Origin: Lentisphaeria bacterium UBA4640
GTDB lineage: Bacteria; Verrucomicrobiota; Lentisphaeria; Victivallales; UBA1829
Assembly: GCA_002405835.1 (NCBI GenBank)
Contig: DHMO01000069.1
Span: forward strand, 1 to 54,621
DNA length: 54,621 nucleotides
Direction of reading: 5' to 3'
This document shows, one piece after another, positions 30,320-38,694 of the stretch (the stretch's first letter is position 1; each line of letters starts with the position of its first letter). The position numbers and the translations under genes are program-made. The notes under the pieces are model-generated. The model did no database searches. It was not told where the DNA came from and saw only the letters and a program-made list of their open reading frames with translations.

Positions 30320-32266
30320 ATGATCATTCAGACGGTTCGTCATTACGATTTCAGCAAGGTGAAGTGGGATTCCCGCAGCTGGGGAAACGAGGTCTTCGAC
30401 CCGGTGTTTCTCTTCTGCTTCCGCGCAAAACCGGCGGAGCTTTCCGGCGCTCTTGTGAGTCACGCTTCCGGCTTCGCTCTCCGGATCGCCGACAAAGCGC
30501 ACACCGGGGAAAATGAAAAACATCTCAATCTCCGTGTGCTGAATTATCTTTCCTGCACTGCTCCGGACGGCTCCTGCCGCGTGATGGAAGCGGAGCTGCG
30601 TATGGAGAATGACGCTCCCTCGCAGCGTTACCGCATCGGCTTCCCGCTCTCCCTCGCGGGCGACCCGGAGACGGAACATGAGTTCGCGGTTTTTTATGAC
30701 GGCGTCTGCTTTCAGATTCTCTGTGACGGAATTGTCATGGACCGCGATTTCCCGTTCGGCCGTTCCTTCCATTGCTATGAGGGACGCCATGTCTGCGGCA
30801 TCTCTTCGCCCGCGCTCGCGGATTACCGCATGACGAATGATCTTTCCGGCGTGACGTTTTCCGAAAAAGAGGTTCGCCGGGACGCCGCGATCCAGTACTA
30901 CACTCCGTTCGGTTTCAACACCTGGGTCGGTGATGTGGTTGTCGCGCAGTTCCGCGGACGCTTCCATCTCTTTTATCTGATGGACCGCCGGCATCACGGT
31001 TCCCGCGTCAGACGCGGCGCGCATGAGTTCTGGCATATGAGCAGTGAAAACCTGCGCGACTGGATCGACCACGGTCCCGTCGTCGAAATCGACTCCCAGT
31101 GGCAGACGGTCGGAACCGGCAACGCGTTTGTTTTCGACAACAAGCTGCATCTCTCGTTCGGCTGGCATACGGATCGTCAGGTTCCGTACCCGCAGACGGT
31201 GAAGCATCTTTTCTTCCGCAATCTTGCGGACACCGGGCGCACAGGCGAATTCCGCTACGGCGAAATCGGAACCCTCGTCCCGAGCGGCGCAAGCTATACG
31301 GTCAGCGAAGACGGCGTCCATTTCACCCGCGCCGACCGCCTGATTCATTATCTGGAAAATCCGAGCATCTTCGTTCAGCCGGACGGCAAGCTGCATCTGA
31401 TTCAGGACGGCGTCTGGGAATCGGATCACCCGGGAGACTGGGCGCTGGTTCAGCGCGGATTCCCGCCGCACGACATGGGAAGTTTCGCGCGGAACTGTCT
31501 GGATTGTCCGACCTGTTTCGAACTGGACGGCTGGGAGTATTTCGCCGTCGGGTTCACGGCGTTCTTCGGACGCCGCAAGGGCGATACGGAATGGATTGAT
31601 TTCGTCAAGGAGGGACGCGATCCCTACGACGGAAGTTCGGTTCCGATGTATTCCGCATGGCAGGACGGGCGCATGATCGAAGGCGGCTGGATGAACGGCA
31701 TCGGCTGGGGAAGCTGTCTCATGCTCCGCGAAATGGTCGCGCTCGGCAACGGCAATGTCGGCAAACGCTGGGTTGCGGAGTCGCTTCCGGAATTCGGCGC
31801 GGCGGAAACCTTTGCGGGGAAGACCCCGGTTGCCGCGGCGGGCGATACGCTTCTTGAGTTCCGCGTTGATCCTGCGCAGGGCGCATTTGCTGTCCGTTTT
31901 GCGGGAGAGGGCGAGGCTTGTGAATTCCGGATCGACCCGGCGAAGGCGCGCGCCCAGTGGAGCTCCGCCGGATGTCCGCCGGAAGTCCCGACGTTCCGCG
32001 AGCAGATGAAGCCGGAAACTCCGTCCTATTTCGCTCTTCCGTACTGCGCATACCGCGGACGCGACTATGCAAAGGAGAATCTTTCCGGAGTCGATACGCC
32101 GTTTGCTCTGCGCGTCCTGATTCATGCCGATCCGAAGCTGAACGCCGCATTGATCGACGTTGAAATCGCCGGCTGTCACACGATGGCGACTCTGCGCGAC
32201 GATCTCGCGGTCCGTTTTGCGGAGGCTTCCGGAACCGGAACAAAACGTTTTGCACCCATAAAATAA
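30320..32266 (+). CDS. GH32-like five-bladed-propeller glycosidase, cytoplasmic
   Basis: The 648-residue protein has no signal peptide. The N-terminal 185 residues form a beta domain. The middle (about 190-500) shows a GH32-like propeller: FNTWVGDVVV with candidate nucleophile Asp205, then GRFHLFYLMDRRHHGS and HEFWHMSSENLRDW. Where classical GH32 has RDP and ECP, this protein has LENPSIF and LDCPTCFELDGWEY, so the transition-state and acid positions are altered (Asp instead of Glu before Cys). Known GH32 enzymes act on fructans; these changes mean the substrate may differ. It is the first gene of cassette 4, divergent from its AraC regulator, and presumably acts on imported sugar. A GH43/GH130-type propeller is the main alternative. 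Confidence 0.8.
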   Translation: MIIQTVRHYDFSKVKWDSRSWGNEVFDPVFLFCFRAKPAELSGALVSHASGFALRIADKAHTGENEKHLNLRVLNYLSCTAPDGSCRVMEAELRMENDAPSQRYRIGFPLSLAGDPETEHEFAVFYDGVCFQILCDGIVMDRDFPFGRSFHCYEGRHVCGISSPALADYRMTNDLSGVTFSEKEVRRDAAIQYYTPFGFNTWVGDVVVAQFRGRFHLFYLMDRRHHGSRVRRGAHEFWHMSSENLRDWIDHGPVVEIDSQWQTVGTGNAFVFDNKLHLSFGWHTDRQVPYPQTVKHLFFRNLADTGRTGEFRYGEIGTLVPSGASYTVSEDGVHFTRADRLIHYLENPSIFVQPDGKLHLIQDGVWESDHPGDWALVQRGFPPHDMGSFARNCLDCPTCFELDGWEYFAVGFTAFFGRRKGDTEWIDFVKEGRDPYDGSSVPMYSAWQDGRMIEGGWMNGIGWGSCLMLREMVALGNGNVGKRWVAESLPEFGAAETFAGKTPVAAAGDTLLEFRVDPAQGAFAVRFAGEGEACEFRIDPAKARAQWSSAGCPPEVPTFREQMKPETPSYFALPYCAYRGRDYAKENLSGVDTPFALRVLIHADPKLNAALIDVEIAGCHTMATLRDDLAVRFAEASGTGTKRFAPIK

Positions 32267-32309
32267 AGGAGAGGAGTTACAGAAAGCAGTGAAATCGGAA
32301 AATTCAAGC

Positions 32310-32333
32310 GCCGGAGAAACGTTCGTCTCCGGC
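32310..32333 (+). other. Intergenic hairpin in the cassette 4 operon
   Basis: GCCGGAGA (32310-32317) pairs with TCTCCGGC (32326-32333) around an eight-base loop in the 112-base gap between the GH32-like and pseudopilin genes. No T-run follows, so a role in message stability or partial attenuation is more likely than full termination. Confidence 0.5.
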
Positions 32334-32378
32334 AAAACTCAAATTCAAAACAACACAAAGCAACGAAAGGCGGAATTT

Positions 32379-33227
32379 ATGAAATTCAACAGACAGAACC
32401 GTTTCATATCAGATATGAAGGGTAAATCCTGCAGATTTACCCTCATAGAGCTCCTCGTGGTAATTGCCATCATCGCCATCCTCGCCGGCATGCTTCTGCC
32501 CGCGCTGAACAAGGCACGCGCAACGGCCCGGGCGATCACCTGCGCCGGAGTTCACAAGCAGTTCGGAATCGCAGCGAGTCTTTACAGCAATGATTTCGAG
32601 GGTTTCTATGTGCCGTTCAGAACAACGACAACGACGACGCTCTCCTGGTATCAGCACCAGACGTTTATGGAGTATCTGAAAATTTACAAGGGGGCAACAT
32701 GGAATCCGCTGCAGGCTCCGCCGCGCTATCCTTTGAATTTCATTTGCCCGGATGCAACTTGGGCGCTGAATGGCGGACCCGCCGCGGAATATGCTTCTTC
32801 CGGAGATAAAGGCTGGCTTGGAATCGGAATGCCGCAGTTCGCTTTCGGAATGAATATTGAACCCGCCGATGATGGAGGAATGAATGGAACCGGATACGAG
32901 CACTGGAGAATTACAGATACGATCTGGAGTGCTCATACAGTTGCTTACGATACGAAGAAAATCAAATCCCCCACCAATAAAATCGCGATTGCGGATGCTA
33001 ACAATGCCGGTGCAGTTTCCCGTTATGACAGCATTGCTCCGTACAGCACAAACGGCTACTTCTCTGTCGGCTTGGGTTCGAATAAGCCTTCCGGAACCGG
33101 CATGGCGTGGAGACATCCGGGAAATACGGCGAATGTGCTCTTCTTCGACGGTCACGTCGGACGCCATTCGTGGCCGGTGTTCTCTCCGTCCGCGGCAAGA
33201 GACACCTACTGGCTCCCGAACCGCTAA
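32379..33227 (+). CDS. Pseudopilin-like H-X-DG protein, cassette 4
   Basis: The ATG at 32379, after AAAGGCGGAATTT, gives 282 residues; an upstream ATG at 32289 would translate through the intergenic hairpin and lacks a ribosome site. The leader of about 19 residues ends KSCR before FTLIELLVVIAIIAILAG, so the -1 residue is again Arg. The stalk is LNKARATARAITCAGVHKQF. Near the end HPGNTANVLFFDGH is the family box with one extra residue (H-X10-DG). The gene sits between a cytoplasmic GH32-like enzyme and an exported GH-A enzyme. Function unknown. Confidence 0.9.
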   Translation: MKFNRQNRFISDMKGKSCRFTLIELLVVIAIIAILAGMLLPALNKARATARAITCAGVHKQFGIAASLYSNDFEGFYVPFRTTTTTTLSWYQHQTFMEYLKIYKGATWNPLQAPPRYPLNFICPDATWALNGGPAAEYASSGDKGWLGIGMPQFAFGMNIEPADDGGMNGTGYEHWRITDTIWSAHTVAYDTKKIKSPTNKIAIADANNAGAVSRYDSIAPYSTNGYFSVGLGSNKPSGTGMAWRHPGNTANVLFFDGHVGRHSWPVFSPSAARDTYWLPNR

Positions 33228-33242
33228 ACAAAGGATATGAAA

Positions 33243-36200
33243 ATGCTGAAACCTCATTTTCTTTTTGCGCTCGGTGCGCTTCCGTGCCTGCTTTCCGCGC
33301 AGAATCTGATTTCGAACGGTTCGTTTGAACTCGGAACCGCCGGATACGGCATCCGCACAAATCTCCGGTTCGATACGAATCCGGAACAGAAGTTTTTCCC
33401 GCTCGAAACGGTCGCCGATCCCGCCGCGGACGGCAAGCTGGTTCTCCGGATCCGCAATCCGCACGCCAACCGGTTCGAGCTCCATTCCAGACAGTTCGCG
33501 CTGAAGGCGGATACGGAATACACGTTCCGCTTCAAAATCCGCTCCACCGCGAAGAACGGACAGCAGCTTTTCGCGGTTCCGTACAGTGTCAAAAACAACT
33601 GGAAAGGCTGGATATTCCGGGTCAAAGCAACGGATCAATGGCAGAATTGCGAATACAAATTCAAGACCGGACCGAAGGACGGCGCGCCATATTTCTACCA
33701 CCTCCAGTTCCGTGACGTGAACAACAGCGAGATCCCCGCAAGCGACATTTACATTGACGACATTCAGCTGTTCGAGACGAAATCCGTTCCGGCGAAAACC
33801 GTTGAATTCGCGCTGAACATCGCCGATCCGCTGATTGTTTCGGAGGGCAAAACTCCCGCCGTTCTCACTCTGAAAGCCGGAAACTTCACGGACAAACCGT
33901 GGCAGGGAACGGTGACGGTCAGTGCGGTCGAAGAGTTTCTGCGGAACCGCGCGGAACCGCAGAAGTTCGAGCTCAAGCTCTCTCCCGGTGAAGTCCGTGA
34001 AATACCGGTGAAATGGACCCTTCCTTACGGCGCGTACTGCGCGACCGCCGCGGCGGATGGAATCGGTCACAGCATCCCGGCTTACTTCGCGGTCGCTGGA
34101 AAATACGAGCAGAAAAAACGGGATTTCGACCGCGATTTCTGCATCGGTCTGAACAGCGGAATCGGCATTGTGCAGAACGGCAACAATCCGAAAATCGGAA
34201 CAATGGTGCGCAATGCCGGGGCGGAGAAAAAGCTGGAATATCTTCAGAAGATGGGCTGCCGCATTATCCGCGAACACGACGCCGGAGTGGAATCCACAGC
34301 CTGGTATCTCATGGAGCCGGAAAAGGGAAAATGGGATTACCGCTATCTGGATTACTCCCTGAATCAGTTCGAAAAATACGGAATCGAAGTCCTGAGCTGC
34401 GTCGGCCGCATCGGTTTCCTCCGTCCGGCGAGAGAGCAGCAGAAACAGTGGCGCACCCGCAGCTGGCCCGAATGGGCGGAACCGTTCGCGCATCCCGCCG
34501 AGCACAAAAGCTACAACTGGGACAACTGCAAAGGCTTGGTTTTCCTGCCGGATATGAAACTCTGGCGCGAATATCTCCACAAACTCGCCGTTCATGCAAA
34601 GGGGCGCATCCGCTACTACGAGGTGTTCAACGAACCGAACGGCGTCATGAGCGCGGCGGATTACTTCCCGTACATGAAAGCGGTCTATGAAGAGGTCAAG
34701 AAGGTCGATCCCTCCGCGAAGATTCTCGGACTGTGCATCACCAGCGACTTCGGCGTTTCCGGCGATACGTTCACCAAAGATGTCATGGCGCTCGGCGGCG
34801 GAAAGTTCATGGACATCGCCGCGTTCCATCCCTATTCCGGACGCGAACTGAACTCCGTCAATCCGGCGGACACGTATATCGCGAACTTCCGGAATTCGCT
34901 CGGCGAATACCGCGGCATGCCGCTCTGGAACACGGAAATCTATTACCTTTACGACTCTGCGGACAAGTCGCTCAGTCAGGGTATCTGCAATCCCGCGCAC
35001 ATCGCGGCGCGCTATCTGACCGACCTCGGCGAGAACGTCATTCAGTCGGTCTCTCTCCCGGAGAACCGCGTGTGGAGCATGAATTCACTCTTCCCGGAAG
35101 GTGCGGAGAGCAGCGACTCCTGGGTGGAGCTGATCCCGAATGAAAACTTCGTTGTCAACAACGCTCTTGCACGTCATTTCGAGGCGGCGAAACCGCTTGC
35201 GAAATACAAACTTCCGAACGGTGTGATCGTCTATGCATTCCGCAAGGACGGCAACCCGGTTGCGGCGGTCTGGCACTATCAGAAGCGCGACGGCATCAAA
35301 GGCGACCTCTCCCCGTTCCGGGTGTTCGACGTCTACGGAAACTCCGTCAAACCGGGCGTGCTGCCGCTGACCGGAACCCCGTATTATCTCTATCCCGGAA
35401 CGCTTTCTGAGAGTGCGTTTCTTGAGAAGCTGAAAACGCTTTCCATTTCGCTGGACAATCCGGTCACCGCGTCGCCGCTGGTGCGTCTGCTGAACCGCAA
35501 CGGCGAATATTCACTGCTTGCGACTTTAAGCAACGGTTCCGCCGCGGATCAGACGGTCATCGCCGGATTTTCGGGGAACGGATTCACCGGAGCAAAGAGC
35601 GTCCGTGTGGTTATCCCTGCGGGAAAATCGGCGGATCTCGAACTGCCGCTTCGCAAGACTTCCGCAAAGACGGCGCCGGTTCTGCGGCTTTATCACAACG
35701 GCAGAGTCCTCACTGTTCCGGTTGAAGTTTCGGAAAGCCGTGTCATTCCTTTCGAGGGAACGAAGACGCGTCCGGGCTTCCCCTTCACATGGAGCATGAA
35801 GACGGCGGACGGCAAACTCGTCCTGACGGTCCGTGTTGAGGATGCGACAAATTCCGGAGCGGACGCCGCCGGGCGCCGCGCGTGGCAACAGGATTGTCTG
35901 GAGTTGTTCTTCGATGCCGCTCCGGAGACGATTCTTCCGGCGCACTCCCGCGCCTACACGCCGGATACGTTCCGCGTGTTCGTTCTCCCGCGTCTCGCAC
36001 CGGAAAAACAGATTGAGACCTGGTTCAAGGACGGCTGCCGCTTTTCCCGCAAAGATCTTGAGTGCAAAGTCGTTTCCGATCCCGCCGGATACACGGTGAC
36101 GGTTGCGCTTCCGCTCGCCAAACTCGGAAAGCGGCTCGGATTCGACCTGAAGACCGATGACGCGCTTCCCGGCAAGACCACGTCGCGGGAATTCATCTGG

Positions 36201-36260
36201 AGTGAAAACAAACAAAATCACAGCGACCGGACCGCATTCGGCGTTCTGGAACTGAAATAA
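33243..36260 (+). CDS. Secreted GH-A clan (GH39/GH5-like) glycosidase with flanking binding modules
   Basis: AAAGGAT sits seven bases before the second ATG (33243) but only one base before the first (33237), so the second is chosen, giving 1005 residues. After the signal (about 1-19) comes a CBM4/9-like module (about 20-180: NLISNGSFE at the start and DIYIDDIQLFE at the end) and a linking beta domain. The TIM barrel spans about 300-600, with acid/base Glu464 in VFNEPNG and nucleophile Glu565 in LWNTEIYY. A beta domain and a C-terminal CBM9-like module (about 840-1005: QQDCLELFFDA, YTVTVALPLAKLG) follow. GH39 contains xylosidases and iduronidases; the substrate here is open. It follows the pseudopilin by 15 bases. 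Confidence 0.88.
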   Translation: MLKPHFLFALGALPCLLSAQNLISNGSFELGTAGYGIRTNLRFDTNPEQKFFPLETVADPAADGKLVLRIRNPHANRFELHSRQFALKADTEYTFRFKIRSTAKNGQQLFAVPYSVKNNWKGWIFRVKATDQWQNCEYKFKTGPKDGAPYFYHLQFRDVNNSEIPASDIYIDDIQLFETKSVPAKTVEFALNIADPLIVSEGKTPAVLTLKAGNFTDKPWQGTVTVSAVEEFLRNRAEPQKFELKLSPGEVREIPVKWTLPYGAYCATAAADGIGHSIPAYFAVAGKYEQKKRDFDRDFCIGLNSGIGIVQNGNNPKIGTMVRNAGAEKKLEYLQKMGCRIIREHDAGVESTAWYLMEPEKGKWDYRYLDYSLNQFEKYGIEVLSCVGRIGFLRPAREQQKQWRTRSWPEWAEPFAHPAEHKSYNWDNCKGLVFLPDMKLWREYLHKLAVHAKGRIRYYEVFNEPNGVMSAADYFPYMKAVYEEVKKVDPSAKILGLCITSDFGVSGDTFTKDVMALGGGKFMDIAAFHPYSGRELNSVNPADTYIANFRNSLGEYRGMPLWNTEIYYLYDSADKSLSQGICNPAHIAARYLTDLGENVIQSVSLPENRVWSMNSLFPEGAESSDSWVELIPNENFVVNNALARHFEAAKPLAKYKLPNGVIVYAFRKDGNPVAAVWHYQKRDGIKGDLSPFRVFDVYGNSVKPGVLPLTGTPYYLYPGTLSESAFLEKLKTLSISLDNPVTASPLVRLLNRNGEYSLLATLSNGSAADQTVIAGFSGNGFTGAKSVRVVIPAGKSADLELPLRKTSAKTAPVLRLYHNGRVLTVPVEVSESRVIPFEGTKTRPGFPFTWSMKTADGKLVLTVRVEDATNSGADAAGRRAWQQDCLELFFDAAPETILPAHSRAYTPDTFRVFVLPRLAPEKQIETWFKDGCRFSRKDLECKVVSDPAGYTVTVALPLAKLGKRLGFDLKTDDALPGKTTSREFIWSENKQNHSDRTAFGVLELK

Positions 36261-36275
36261 GAAGGAGTAAGAAAA

Positions 36276-37196
36276 ATGAAGAAAGCATTGTTCGCTCTCG
36301 CAATTGGCGCCGCATTCTGCGTTTCCGCGGCGGAACTCGCAATGAACCCGCAGAATCCGTGGAAGAAAACGGCGGAAGGCTATTCAATTGACTACAACGG
36401 CAGCGGCTGGACCAGTCTCTCGAAAAAAGTTTTCGTCGAAGCCGGAAAGTTCTACCGCTTCTCCTGGGAAAGCAAACTGGACGGTTCGGAACTTCCGAAA
36501 ATCCAGCTTGTTTTCACGGCGAACGGGAAAAGCTCGTACAGCCCTGTTTCCCTTGCGGGCGACTGGACGGCTCAGACCGCTTATTTCTATGCGAAAGAGA
36601 GCACGGAACTTCTCGTGCGCCTTGCGCTGGATCCCGGGAAGAGCGGAAAAATCTTCGTCCGCAAGACCGCGTGGGAGGAACTGACGCCGGAACAGGTCAA
36701 AGCGAATCTTCTGCCGAACGGCGATTTTGAAAATGGCGCGGCCGGGGTTTCTCACTGGCTGAATCTTCTCTGGAACCAGCCGCTTCCGCTTCAGATCGTC
36801 GGCGGACAGAACTTCCTCAACGGCGAGAAGAGTCTGGAAATGAACCTGCCTGCGCGTGAAAAAGGCGTGTGGGGCATCAAATCGCGTTCTCTGCCGATTG
36901 AAGCGGGAAAGACTTACACGTTCTCGTTCTGGGCAAAAGCCTCCGCGCCGATGGGCATTCAGTCCGGAGTCAGCATCTGGGCTCCGACCGGACACAAGGG
37001 CAAGCATTTCAACCAGGTCCGTTCGTTCAAGCTCGAAACCGAATGGAAGGAATTCTCCTGGGATGTGACGATTCCCGCCGACGCCACGGAGTATTCCGAC
37101 GTTGCCGACCGCATGGCGGAACTCGTGTTCATGACGTGGAACGCCGATCAGACCGGAAAAATCTGGTTTGACGACATCTCTTTCCGTCAGAAATAA
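36276..37196 (+). CDS. Secreted protein with two tandem carbohydrate-binding-like modules
   Basis: The 306-residue protein has a Sec signal (MKKALFALAIGAAFCVSA) and two beta-sandwich modules of the CBM4/9 type. The first is at about 20-135 (FVEAGKFYRFSWESKL, then SGKIFVRKTAWEEL). The second is at about 145-306 (NLLPNGDFENG, IEAGKTYTFSFWAKA, closing TGKIWFDDISFRQ). There is no catalytic domain. It starts after AAGGAG, 15 bases past the large glycosidase, and a strong terminator follows, so it closes cassette 4. Like the 13623-14126 protein it is a stand-alone binder beside a multimodular enzyme, probably for substrate capture. Confidence 0.85.
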   Translation: MKKALFALAIGAAFCVSAAELAMNPQNPWKKTAEGYSIDYNGSGWTSLSKKVFVEAGKFYRFSWESKLDGSELPKIQLVFTANGKSSYSPVSLAGDWTAQTAYFYAKESTELLVRLALDPGKSGKIFVRKTAWEELTPEQVKANLLPNGDFENGAAGVSHWLNLLWNQPLPLQIVGGQNFLNGEKSLEMNLPAREKGVWGIKSRSLPIEAGKTYTFSFWAKASAPMGIQSGVSIWAPTGHKGKHFNQVRSFKLETEWKEFSWDVTIPADATEYSDVADRMAELVFMTWNADQTGKIWFDDISFRQK

Positions 37197-37255
37197 TCCT
37201 TTCCGGATTTGATTTCTCTCCGGTGACTGTCCGGCTGACGCCGCGTTCACCGCAC

Positions 37256-37294
37256 CGCCGCAGGAGCTTCCGGCTTCTGCGGCGTTTTTCTTTT
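37256..37294 (+). terminator. Rho-independent terminator after cassette 4
   Basis: CGCCGCAG (37256-37263) pairs with CTGCGGCG (37277-37284), with further pairing inside, followed at once by TTTTTCTTTTT. It separates cassette 4 from the GntR-type regulator. Confidence 0.9.
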
Positions 37295-37315
37295 TAAATT
37301 TTTTCTTTTTCGCGC

Positions 37316-37343
37316 TTGCTTTTCCCGAAACCGGTGCTAGTTT
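37316..37343 (+). promoter_or_regulatory. Possible promoter of the GntR/LacI-type regulator
   Basis: TTGCTT (37316-37321) and TAGTTT (37338-37343) with a 16-base spacer, 44 bases before the start codon. A moderate match only. Confidence 0.4.
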
Positions 37344-37387
37344 AAACTTGAAATTCAATACAGCGATACATTTTCATGGGATGAAAA

Positions 37388-38461
37388 ATGACGGAAAACG
37401 GAAAAATCACTTGCGGGAAACTGGCGAAACTTCTTGCGGAAAAACTGCGCGGGGCCGGGGAGGGCGCAGCTCTTCCGAGTTACCGGGCGATCGCAAAAGA
37501 GTACGGCGTCAGCCTGAGCGTCTGCCAGCGCGCGGTGGGGCAGCTTGCGCGGGACGGCGTGATCAAGGTTTCGCAGGGACGCTCCGCCCGCTGTGTCAGC
37601 CGAGAGGCTCTGGACCGCGATTTTTCGTTTTACGGAATCATTCATTCCTACAATCCTGCGGGCAGTTTCGCGAAAGTCCTGAGTTCGTACATCGTCGAGG
37701 CGTTCGCTTCGATGACTCCCCCGTCGTTTCCGCTGATCCGCGGAACGGTGAACGACGGCACGCGGGAGCCGGAGTTTGCGGAGAGCATGTGCTACAATCA
37801 TATCCGCGGTCTTCTGCTTTCCCCCGCGACCGGTTCGGAGAACGGAGAATACTTTGCCCGTCTTTCCGGGCGGATTCCGGTTGTCCTGTTCGACCAGGAT
37901 TTGCCCGGAAGCGGTCTGCCGCTGGTCAAATTCGATTATGCCGGATTCGGCTGCGAACTCGGACGCAGACTGCGCCGTGCGAAGCGGAAAAAACTTCTTG
38001 TGATTCAGCCCTGCGCCGCGAACCGGAGTCTGGCGGAGTTTGCCGAAGCCGTCAGCGGGAAACTGGATACCGAAATTCGCGAGTTTCCGCTTTATGAACT
38101 CGAAACGGATTTGCGCCGTCATGATTTCTCCCGGATTTTTTCGCTCTCCTCCGCTCTTCTCTCCGCATTGCGCGAAAGCGGCTGCGACGCCGTGTTCTGT
38201 CCGCAGGAGCAGGTTTTAGATCATTTTATCATCAGTGAACTTCCGGCTGCGGAGCGTTGCGCATACCAGTTTGCGACTTTTTCGGCGGAGCAGAATTTCC
38301 CTTCGCTGAACTTCCTTCATTCCAATGTCTGGTACTGGCGTGCGCCGTATGCCAAACTGATCCGTGCCGCGGCCGAGCGTCTGGTCCGCTGGACCGTCAA
38401 TCACCGTTCTCCGCGCGGCACGAAAACCATTCCGCTGGAAGAAGAGTGTATGAAAATATGA
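37388..38461 (+). CDS. GntR-type winged-helix regulator with LacI-type sugar-sensing domain (cassette 5)
   Basis: The 357-residue protein has an N-terminal GntR winged helix (about 8-75: LPSYRAIAKEYGVSLSVCQRAV, then DGVIKVSQGRSARCVS). A periplasmic-binding-protein-like sensor follows, as in LacI and AraR: FYGIIHSYNPAGSFAKVL, IRGLLLSPATGSENGEYF, IPVVLFDQDLPGSGLPLVKFD, and a C-terminal GCDAVFCPQEQ. AraR-type hybrids repress sugar genes until arabinose or another pentose binds. It precedes the cassette 5 genes and is their likely regulator, in place of the AraC type used by the other four cassettes. The ribosome site is weak. The stop codon lies in the first unit of a 7-bp tandem repeat (38454-38481). 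Confidence 0.88.
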   Translation: MTENGKITCGKLAKLLAEKLRGAGEGAALPSYRAIAKEYGVSLSVCQRAVGQLARDGVIKVSQGRSARCVSREALDRDFSFYGIIHSYNPAGSFAKVLSSYIVEAFASMTPPSFPLIRGTVNDGTREPEFAESMCYNHIRGLLLSPATGSENGEYFARLSGRIPVVLFDQDLPGSGLPLVKFDYAGFGCELGRRLRRAKRKKLLVIQPCAANRSLAEFAEAVSGKLDTEIREFPLYELETDLRRHDFSRIFSLSSALLSALRESGCDAVFCPQEQVLDHFIISELPAAERCAYQFATFSAEQNFPSLNFLHSNVWYWRAPYAKLIRAAAERLVRWTVNHRSPRGTKTIPLEEECMKI

Positions 38462-38481
38462 AATATGAAATATGAAATATG
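38454..38481 (+). repeat. Four tandem copies of AAATATG at the regulator stop codon
   Basis: Four perfect 7-bp units run from 38454 to 38481 and include the TGA stop (38459-38461) in the first unit. A unit gain or loss would not change the protein unless it hit the first copy, but it would change spacing in the short intergenic region. Confidence 0.85.
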
Positions 38482-38501
38482 AGATGAAAGGAAGGTGAGA
38501 A

Positions 38502-38588
38502 ATGCAGAATGATATTTGCGGAATGGCAACGGGCAATCCGATCCGGGATAAATCGTTCAGTTTTTCTCTGCGGATTGTGAAACTGTAA
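38502..38588 (+). pseudogene. N-terminal remnant of a four-helix-bundle (rRNA intervening-sequence/S23-type) protein
   Basis: After a strong ribosome site (GGAAGGTGAG), an ATG opens a 28-codon frame whose residues NPIRDKSFSFSLRIVKL match, from memory, the start of helix one of the four-helix-bundle proteins first found in 23S rRNA intervening sequences. Those proteins are about 115-125 residues and continue with YK-L and a KQLLRSGTSIGAN stretch. Here a TAA stop follows directly and the rest is missing. It is therefore probably a decayed copy left between the regulator and the pseudopilin gene. A genuine short peptide is the alternative. Confidence 0.6.
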
Positions 38589-38610
38589 AACTCAATAGAA
38601 AGGAGTTTGA

Positions 38611-38694
38611 ATGAAAACAATAAAACAGAAAAACTGGAAGATTCAGAGTCTTCCCCGGTTCCGGAACAGAAACGAAAGGCAGGTGGCATTATGA
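38611..38694 (+). CDS. Possible 27-residue leader peptide coupled to the cassette 5 pseudopilin
   Basis: AAAGGAG lies five bases before this ATG. The frame encodes a very basic peptide (MKTIKQKNWK at the start, RNRNERQVAL at the end) whose TGA stop overlaps the ATG of the pseudopilin gene (ATGA at 38691-38694). This suits translational coupling. No similarity is known to me, and chance cannot be excluded for so short a frame. Confidence 0.35.
   Translation: MKTIKQKNWKIQSLPRFRNRNERQVAL

Noticed and set aside
30176..32335. Open minus-strand frame extending the cassette 4 AraC gene to about 1000 residues
   Set aside because: It is antisense to the GH32-like gene, has an Arg-rich shadow composition, and the AGGAGG site at 30180 marks the true start. 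Stop-poor antisense frames are common in this codon usage.
32409..35000. 863-residue minus-strand frame across the cassette 4 pseudopilin and glycosidase
   Set aside because: Antisense to two well-supported genes and without protein-like composition.
38454..38481. CRISPR-like repeat
   Set aside because: The repeats are adjacent 7-mers without spacers. No CRISPR array or cas gene was seen anywhere in the window.
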